A stretch of DNA of 64,000 nucleotides, taken from Klebsiella variicola. Its GTDB lineage: Bacteria > Pseudomonadota > Gammaproteobacteria > Enterobacterales > Enterobacteriaceae. Positions 59,218 through 64,000 of the stretch are shown piece by piece. The notes under the pieces are model-generated. The model saw nothing but the letters and a program-made list of their open reading frames with translations, did not search any database and was not told the origin of the DNA. The stretch is from NCBI RefSeq assembly GCF_000828055.2, contig NZ_CP010523.2, positions 2,914,001-2,978,000 on the forward strand, in the 5' to 3' direction. The translations under genes and the position numbers were made by a program. Numbering within the stretch: position 1 is the stretch's first letter; each line of letters begins with the position of its first letter.

Positions 59218-59715
59218 TCAAATACATTTAAAGTAATCAAAAGGTTCGCGGCAGCTGTCGCAGCGATAGAGCGCTTTGCAGGCCGTGGAACCGAATTCGC
59301 TAATCAGCGAGGTATGGGTGCTGCCGCAGCGCGGACAGCTCACCTCAGCGGGCATGTCCGCATGGCAGGCGTGCCCCTGGGGCGGGCTGATGCCATACTG
59401 GCGCAGGCGATCGCGGGCATCCTGACTCATCCAGTCGGTGGTCCACGGCGGATCCAGCTGCAGGACGATATGTACCGGCTGAAAACCATGCTCGCTCATG
59501 ACCGCGCGGATCTCCCCCAGCAGATGCTCCGTCGCCGGACAGCCCGAATAGGTCGGGGTAAAGCCAATCACCCACCCGTCGCCGTGGCGCGCGACGCTGC
59601 GCACCATACCGAGGTCGGTGATGGTGAGTACCGGCACTTCCGGATCCGGGATCACGCTTAATAATCCCCAGATGGTACGAACTTCAGCAGGAGCGATATC
59701 GGCAAGACGTTGCAT
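59218..59715 (-). CDS. paaD: Phenylacetyl-CoA epoxidase maturation protein PaaD
   Basis: MIP18/DUF59-family iron-sulfur assembly factor needed for an active epoxidase. 165 residues from MQRLADIAPAEVRTIW. The DUF59 part has PDPEVPVLTITDLGMV and TPTYSGCPATEHL; the C-terminal zinc ribbon has the cysteine pairs SCPRCGS and RCDSC. 11 bp after paaC. Confidence 0.97.
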   Translation of the reverse strand: MQRLADIAPAEVRTIWGLLSVIPDPEVPVLTITDLGMVRSVARHGDGWVIGFTPTYSGCPATEHLLGEIRAVMSEHGFQPVHIVLQLDPPWTTDWMSQDARDRLRQYGISPPQGHACHADMPAEVSCPRCGSTHTSLISEFGSTACKALYRCDSCREPFDYFKCI

Positions 59716-59726
59716 AGTCACCTCAC

Positions 59727-60482
59727 TTACCACTGCAGTCCGGGATGCGAACGCTGCAGATATTGCATCTCCGCCAGCAGCGGGCCGAGATGTTCACTGT
59801 GCAGCCCCTGTTTGCCGCCGCTGCGGAAGGCCGCTTCCTGCGGGATCTGTAAGCCGGAGTCGAGCAGCGCCGTGTGTACCGCGCTTTGCCATTCGGCCTG
59901 AAGCTCGCGCGGATCAACCGCAATGCCCTGCTCAACCAGGCTGAGATCCACTTCATCGGCAAGGAACAGTTCGCCGGTGAAGCGCCACAGATTGTCGACC
60001 GCCTGCTGCATTTTGCGATTTGATAACTCGGTGCCGTTACCCAGACGCTCCAGCCAGCCGCGGCTAAAGCGCTGGTGGTAACGCACCTCTTTCAGCCCTT
60101 TGGCGGCAATGGCCGCCAGCTGCGTGTCGCGGCTGTTCACCAGCTGGCTGTACAGGGCGACGTGCCAGACATCGATAAAGAACTGGCGGGCGATGGTGTC
60201 GGCAAAATTGCCGTTTGGCTGCTCCACCAGCAGCAGGTTGCTGTACTGGCGTTCATCGCGGCCAAAGGCCAGCGTATCTTCGTCGCCGCAGCCGTTAAGC
60301 TCGGCGGCATAGCTTAAAAAATTGCGCGCCTGGCCGAGCAGGTCGAGGCCGATGTTGGCCAGCGCAAGATCGATCTCGAGCTCGGGAGCATGGCCGCACC
60401 AGGCGCCTAAACGCTGGGCCAGAACCAGACCATTGTCGCCAAGCCGCAGGGCGTAGGTGGCTACGGGGTTAGGGGTATTCAT
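59727..60482 (-). CDS. paaC: Phenylacetyl-CoA epoxidase structural subunit
   Basis: Ferritin-like non-catalytic partner of PaaA in the multicomponent epoxidase. 251 residues from MNTPNPVATYALRLGDNG (E. coli 248); a longer frame has no family support. Characteristic EIDLALANIGLDLLGQARN and KKGLHSEHLG-like GGKQGLHSEHLGPLLAEMQYL. 7 bp after paaB. Confidence 0.97.
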   Translation of the reverse strand: MNTPNPVATYALRLGDNGLVLAQRLGAWCGHAPELEIDLALANIGLDLLGQARNFLSYAAELNGCGDEDTLAFGRDERQYSNLLLVEQPNGNFADTIARQFFIDVWHVALYSQLVNSRDTQLAAIAAKGLKEVRYHQRFSRGWLERLGNGTELSNRKMQQAVDNLWRFTGELFLADEVDLSLVEQGIAVDPRELQAEWQSAVHTALLDSGLQIPQEAAFRSGGKQGLHSEHLGPLLAEMQYLQRSHPGLQW

Positions 60483-60489
60483 CGCCGCC

Positions 60490-60777
60490 TCACATGTGTT
60501 CCATGCCATCCGGCACGGTATAGAAAGTCGGATGACGGTAGACTTTGCTTTCCGCCGGGTCGAAGAATTCGCCGCGCTCTTCCGGCTGCGAAGCAACGAT
60601 TTCGCTGGCCTTCACCACCCAAATTGAGCAGCCTTCGCTGCGGCGGGTATAAGCATCGCGGGCATTCTCCAGCGCCATTTGATCATCAGCGGCGTGCAGA
60701 CTGCCGACGTGACGATGGGATAACCCCTGTTTGCTGCGAACGAACACTTCATATAACGGCCAGTAAACTTTGCTCAT
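60490..60777 (-). CDS. paaB: Phenylacetyl-CoA epoxidase subunit B
   Basis: Small bridging subunit of the epoxidase complex. 95 residues, nearly identical to E. coli PaaB, from MSKVYWPLYEVFVRSKQGL. It ends YTVPDGMEHM. 11 bp after paaA. Confidence 0.97.
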   Translation of the reverse strand: MSKVYWPLYEVFVRSKQGLSHRHVGSLHAADDQMALENARDAYTRRSEGCSIWVVKASEIVASQPEERGEFFDPAESKVYRHPTFYTVPDGMEHM

Positions 60778-60788
60778 GTTGTCTCTCC

Positions 60789-61718
60789 TCATGCCGCGCT
60801 GCGGGCCTGCTGTTTTTGCGCATGGGCCAGCGCGGCCTCGCGCACCCACTCGCCCTCTTCCCAGGCCTTACGCTTGGCGGCCAGCCGCTCGTGATTGCAA
60901 ATCCCACGGCCGCTAATCACCTCGTTAAATTCCTGCCAGTCGATTTCGCCGAAGCGGTAGTGGCCGCTGGCTTCATCAAACTGCAAATCCGGGTCCGGGA
61001 CGGTCATACCGAGGATCTCTACCTGCGGCACGGTGTTATCGACGAAGCGCTGACGTAGCTCGTCGTTGGAGTGCAGTTTGATTTTCCACGCCATGCTGCG
61101 GGCGCTGTTCGGCGAGTTGTCATCGTTGGGGCCAAACATCATCAGCGCCGGCCACCAGAAACGGTTAATGGCGTCCTGCAGCATCTGCCGCTGCGCGTCA
61201 TTGCCCTGCGCCAGCGCCATGCAGGCTTCAAAACCCTGACGCTGGTGAAAGCTCTCTTCTTTGCAGATTTTGACCATCGCCCGGGCATAGGGGCCATAGG
61301 AGGTCCGGCACAGCGCCACCTGGTTGACGATGGCCGCGCCATCGACCAGCCAGCCGATCACGCCGATATCCGCCCAGCTCAGGGTCGGGTAGTTAAAAAT
61401 GGAGGAATATTTCATCTGCCCGTCGAGCATTTTCTGATACAGGTCTTCCCGCGCGCAGCCCAGCGTTTCCGCGGCGCTATAAAGATACAGCCCATGCCCG
61501 GCCTCATCCTGTACCTTAGCCAGCAGGATCGCTTTGCGGCGCAGCGTCGGCGCGCGGGTGATCCAGTTGCCTTCCGGCAGCATGCCGACGATTTCCGAGT
61601 GCGCGTGCTGGCCTATCTGCCGAATCAAGGTCTTACGGTAGGCATCCGGCATCCAGTCCTGCGGTTCGATGGCCGTTTCCTGCGCGATGCGCTGGTCAAA
61701 GCGTTGTTCTTCTGTCAC
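60789..61718 (-). CDS. paaA: Phenylacetyl-CoA epoxidase catalytic subunit
   Basis: Diiron oxygenase subunit that epoxidises the aromatic ring of phenylacetyl-CoA. 309 residues, the E. coli length, when started at the GTG that reads [19 protein letters not shown] with AAAGGTG upstream. Diiron ligand motifs include [16 protein letters not shown] and [14 protein letters not shown]. First gene of paaABCDEFGHIJK, divergent from paaZ. Confidence 0.97.
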   Translation of the reverse strand: MTEEQRFDQRIAQETAIEPQDWMPDAYRKTLIRQIGQHAHSEIVGMLPEGNWITRAPTLRRKAILLAKVQDEAGHGLYLYSAAETLGCAREDLYQKMLDGQMKYSSIFNYPTLSWADIGVIGWLVDGAAIVNQVALCRTSYGPYARAMVKICKEESFHQRQGFEACMALAQGNDAQRQMLQDAINRFWWPALMMFGPNDDNSPNSARSMAWKIKLHSNDELRQRFVDNTVPQVEILGMTVPDPDLQFDEASGHYRFGEIDWQEFNEVISGRGICNHERLAAKRKAWEEGEWVREAALAHAQKQQARSAA

Positions 61719-61757
61719 GTCATCACCTTTATGATTCCGATATTCACAACAAAAAAA

Positions 61758-61774
61758 TTTATGTGAATCACTTT
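61758..61774 (-). promoter_or_regulatory. Candidate PaaX box for paaA
   Basis: On the minus strand AAAGTGATTCACATAAA, 40 bp before the paaA GTG. It carries the TGATTC core of the PaaX site described in E. coli (about WWTRTGATTCGYGWT from memory) and matches at roughly 11 of 15 positions. Confidence 0.6.
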
Positions 61775-61830
61775 GTTTATTGAAGGTTACATATTGGTTA
61801 AATAAAACCACAAATTTTGTTTGTTCTTTT

Positions 61831-61846
61831 TGTGATGCTAACCGCA
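61831..61846. promoter_or_regulatory. Candidate CRP site between paaA and paaZ
   Basis: TGTGATGCTAACCGCA: the left half fits TGTGA fully, the right half only three of five. E. coli paaA and paaZ promoters are CRP-activated, which is the main reason to list it. Confidence 0.4.
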
Positions 61847-61943
61847 AAACCTTTTGTAAACAGCCGATAAATCAGTAGTATAAACGCAACGCCCCATCGA
61901 CCGCCGATCACAATGTTAATAAATTATTAAATACAGGCTTGAT

Positions 61944-61960
61944 TTTTATGATTCATAAAA
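61944..61960. promoter_or_regulatory. Candidate PaaX operator for paaZ
   Basis: TTTTATGATTCATAAAA is a perfect 8-bp inverted repeat around one base and contains the TGATTC core. It lies 44 bp before the paaZ ATG. Confidence 0.68.
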
Positions 61961-62004
61961 GAACTATTTATAGATATCACACGTAACACATTTGGAGATT
62001 TGCG

Positions 62005-64000
62005 ATGCAGCAGTTAGCCAGTTACTTATCCGGCGCCTGGCAGACCGGCCGGGGCCGCGCCCGTACTATCCATCACGCCATTACCGGGGCGGCGCTGTGG
62101 GAGGTGACCAGTGAAGGCCTGGATATGGCGCAGGCGCGCCGCTTCGCGATTGAGCGCGGCGGTAAAGCTCTGCAAGTCATGACCTTTATTGAACGCAGCG
62201 CGATGTTAAAAGCGGTAGCAAAACGGCTACTGGAGAAGAAAGACGAGTTCTACGCCATCTCCGCGCAAACCGGCGCGACCCGCGCCGATAGCTGGGTGGA
62301 TATTGAAGGCGGCATCGGCACCCTTTTCACCTATGCCGGGCTCGGTAGTCGCGAATTGCCGGACGATATCCTGTGGCCGGAGGACGAGCTGATCCCGCTC
62401 TCCAAACAAGGGGGTTTTGCCGCGCGTCACGTGCTGACCTCGAAATCAGGCGTCGCCGTCCATATCAACGCCTTCAACTTCCCCTGTTGGGGAATGCTGG
62501 AAAAACTGGCGCCGACCTGGCTTGCCGGCATGCCGGCGATCATTAAACCGGCCACCGCTACCGCCCAGCTTACCCAGGCGATGGTGAAAGCGATTGTCGA
62601 CAGCGGCCTGGTGCCGGAAGGCGCCATCAGCCTGATTTGCGGCGGCGCGGGCGATCTTCTCGACCATCTCGATAGCCAGGACGTGGTGACCTTTACCGGC
62701 TCAGCCGCCACCGGCCAGCAGCTACGGACCCACCCTAACCTGGTGGCCAAATCGATTCCCTTTACCATGGAAGCGGATTCGCTCAACTGCTGCGTATTAG
62801 GTGAAGACGTCACGCCAGAGCAACCGGAATTCGCGCTGTTTATTCGGGAAGTGGTCCGCGAGATGACGGCGAAAGCCGGGCAAAAATGTACCGCTATCCG
62901 CAGAATCATCGTACCACTGGCTCAGATTAATGCGGTTAGCGATGCACTGATCTCCCGCCTGCATAAAGTAACCGTCGGTGACCCTGCGCAGGAGGGCATT
63001 AAGATGGGGGCCCTGGTTAATCGCGAACAGCGTCAGGATGTGCAGGATAACGTCAATAAACTGATCGCCGCCGGCTGCGAAGCGCTGCTCGGCGGACAGG
63101 CAGATCTTAATGCTGATGGCGCGTTCTTCCCGCCGACCCTGCTGTACTGCCCGCAGCCGGATGAAACACCAGCGGTTCACGCCATTGAAGCCTTTGGCCC
63201 GGTAGCGACGCTGATGCCGTATCGCGACCGCCAGCATGCGCTGACGCTGGCGCGAGCCGGCGGCGGTAGCCTGGCCGGTACGCTGGTCACCGCCAGCGGC
63301 GAGCTGGCGCGCGAGTTTATCCTTGGCGCCGCGCGCGCCCATGGCCGAATTCAGATCCTTAACGAGGAGTCCTCGGCAGAGTCGACCGGCCACGGCTCGC
63401 CGCTGCCGCAGCTGGTACACGGCGGCCCTGGCCGCGCGGGCGGCGGAGAAGAGCTTGGCGGGCTGCGCTCGGTGAAACACTATATGCAGCGTACCGCGGT
63501 CCAGGGCAGCCCAACGATGCTGGCGACCATAAGCCAGCAGTGGGTGCGCGGCGCTCAGGTTAGCGAAGACCGCATTCACCCGTTCCGTAAATACTTCGAA
63601 GAGATCCAGCCTGGCGATAGCTTATTAACCCCGCGGAGAACCCTCACCGAAGCGGATATCGTTAATTTCGCCTGCCTGAGCGGCGATCATTTCTACGCGC
63701 ACATGGACAAAATCGCCGCCGCCGAGTCGATTTTCGGCGAGCGGGTGGTCCACGGTTATTTCCTGATCTCCGCTGCGGCCGGGCTGTTCGTCGATGCCGG
63801 CGTCGGGCCGGTTATCGCCAACTACGGCATGGAAAACCTGCGCTTTATTGAGCCGGTCAAACCGGGAGACACCATTCAGGTTCGCCTGACCTGTAAGCGG
63901 AAAACGGTTAAGCGTCAGCGTAGCGCCGATGAGAAAGCCACCGGTGTGGTGGAATGGGCTGTCGAGATTTTCAACCAGCACCAGCAGGCGGTGGCGCTGT
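62005..64000 (+). CDS. paaZ: Oxepin-CoA hydrolase / 3-oxo-5,6-dehydrosuberyl-CoA semialdehyde dehydrogenase (3' end outside window)
   Basis: Bifunctional ring-opening enzyme of the phenylacetate pathway. 665 codons are in the window and stay open to the edge; compared with the 681-residue E. coli protein about 16 residues are missing. N-terminal aldehyde dehydrogenase domain with catalytic C295 ([11 protein letters not shown]), C-terminal MaoC-type hydratase domain from about residue 530 ([27 protein letters not shown]). GGAG precedes the ATG. Divergent from paaA under shared PaaX control. Confidence 0.97.
   Translation, partial: MQQLASYLSGAWQTGRGRARTIHHAITGAALWEVTSEGLDMAQARRFAIERGGKALQVMTFIERSAMLKAVAKRLLEKKDEFYAISAQTGATRADSWVDIEGGIGTLFTYAGLGSRELPDDILWPEDELIPLSKQGGFAARHVLTSKSGVAVHINAFNFPCWGMLEKLAPTWLAGMPAIIKPATATAQLTQAMVKAIVDSGLVPEGAISLICGGAGDLLDHLDSQDVVTFTGSAATGQQLRTHPNLVAKSIPFTMEADSLNCCVLGEDVTPEQPEFALFIREVVREMTAKAGQKCTAIRRIIVPLAQINAVSDALISRLHKVTVGDPAQEGIKMGALVNREQRQDVQDNVNKLIAAGCEALLGGQADLNADGAFFPPTLLYCPQPDETPAVHAIEAFGPVATLMPYRDRQHALTLARAGGGSLAGTLVTASGELAREFILGAARAHGRIQILNEESSAESTGHGSPLPQLVHGGPGRAGGGEELGGLRSVKHYMQRTAVQGSPTMLATISQQWVRGAQVSEDRIHPFRKYFEEIQPGDSLLTPRRTLTEADIVNFACLSGDHFYAHMDKIAAAESIFGERVVHGYFLISAAAGLFVDAGVGPVIANYGMENLRFIEPVKPGDTIQVRLTCKRKTVKRQRSADEKATGVVEWAVEIFNQHQQAVAL

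Overview
The window is chromosomal DNA of a Klebsiella-type member of the Enterobacteriaceae, most likely the K. pneumoniae/variicola group. The evidence is GC-rich coding sequence, near-identical versions of many Escherichia coli proteins (FumA, ManA, MalI/X/Y, AldA, HrpA, AzoR, PaaA-Z) in an E. coli-like order with Klebsiella-type rearrangements, and REP-like palindromes between genes. I saw no rRNA, tRNA, insertion sequence, prophage or CRISPR array. Species assignment is inference.

Layout. 1-9.7 kb: fumC (cut by the window edge) and fumA on the minus strand, manA and ydgA on the plus strand, then the malI / malXY regulon with paired MalI operators. 9.7-20.3 kb: a CorA/ZntB-like transporter, ydfZ behind an FNR-type promoter, small membrane or unknown proteins, yedEF, yqaE, an intact gapC, aldA, ydcF and an MHS-family transporter. 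20.5-29.8 kb: an arginine catabolic block. astCADBE plus a CycA-like permease form one minus-strand operon, divergent from a catabolic-type glutamate dehydrogenase across 525 bp holding repeated ARG-box-like sequences. Arginine goes to glutamate by the AST pathway and glutamate could go on to 2-oxoglutarate by the dehydrogenase.

29.8-38.4 kb is the most unusual part. A run of seven minus-strand genes (aldo/keto reductase, DHA1 exporter, second aldo/keto reductase, class A flavin monooxygenase, acetoacetyl-CoA-type thiolase, AfsA-type hotdog enzyme, HAD-IB phosphatase) is divergent from a LysR regulator. AfsA enzymes are known from Streptomyces, where they start gamma-butyrolactone or furan autoregulator synthesis by joining a beta-ketoacyl thioester to dihydroxyacetone phosphate. 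Thiolase, AfsA, phosphatase, reductases, monooxygenase and exporter together look like a self-contained pathway for a small secreted butenolide- or furan-like molecule in an enteric bacterium. The product is inference.

38.4-44.7 kb: a MarR-controlled tripartite efflux operon with a perfect 16-bp operator palindrome, an O-methyltransferase, and an unrecognised lipoprotein with YD-like motifs. 45-50.5 kb: hrpA, azoR and a toxin-antitoxin pair of the HigBA/NadS type with its own operator. 50.5-64 kb: the complete phenylacetate cluster, paaY-paaX and paaK-J-I-H-G-F-E-D-C-B-A on the minus strand and paaZ on the plus strand (cut by the window edge, about 16 residues missing), with PaaX-type boxes in the paaA-paaZ control region.
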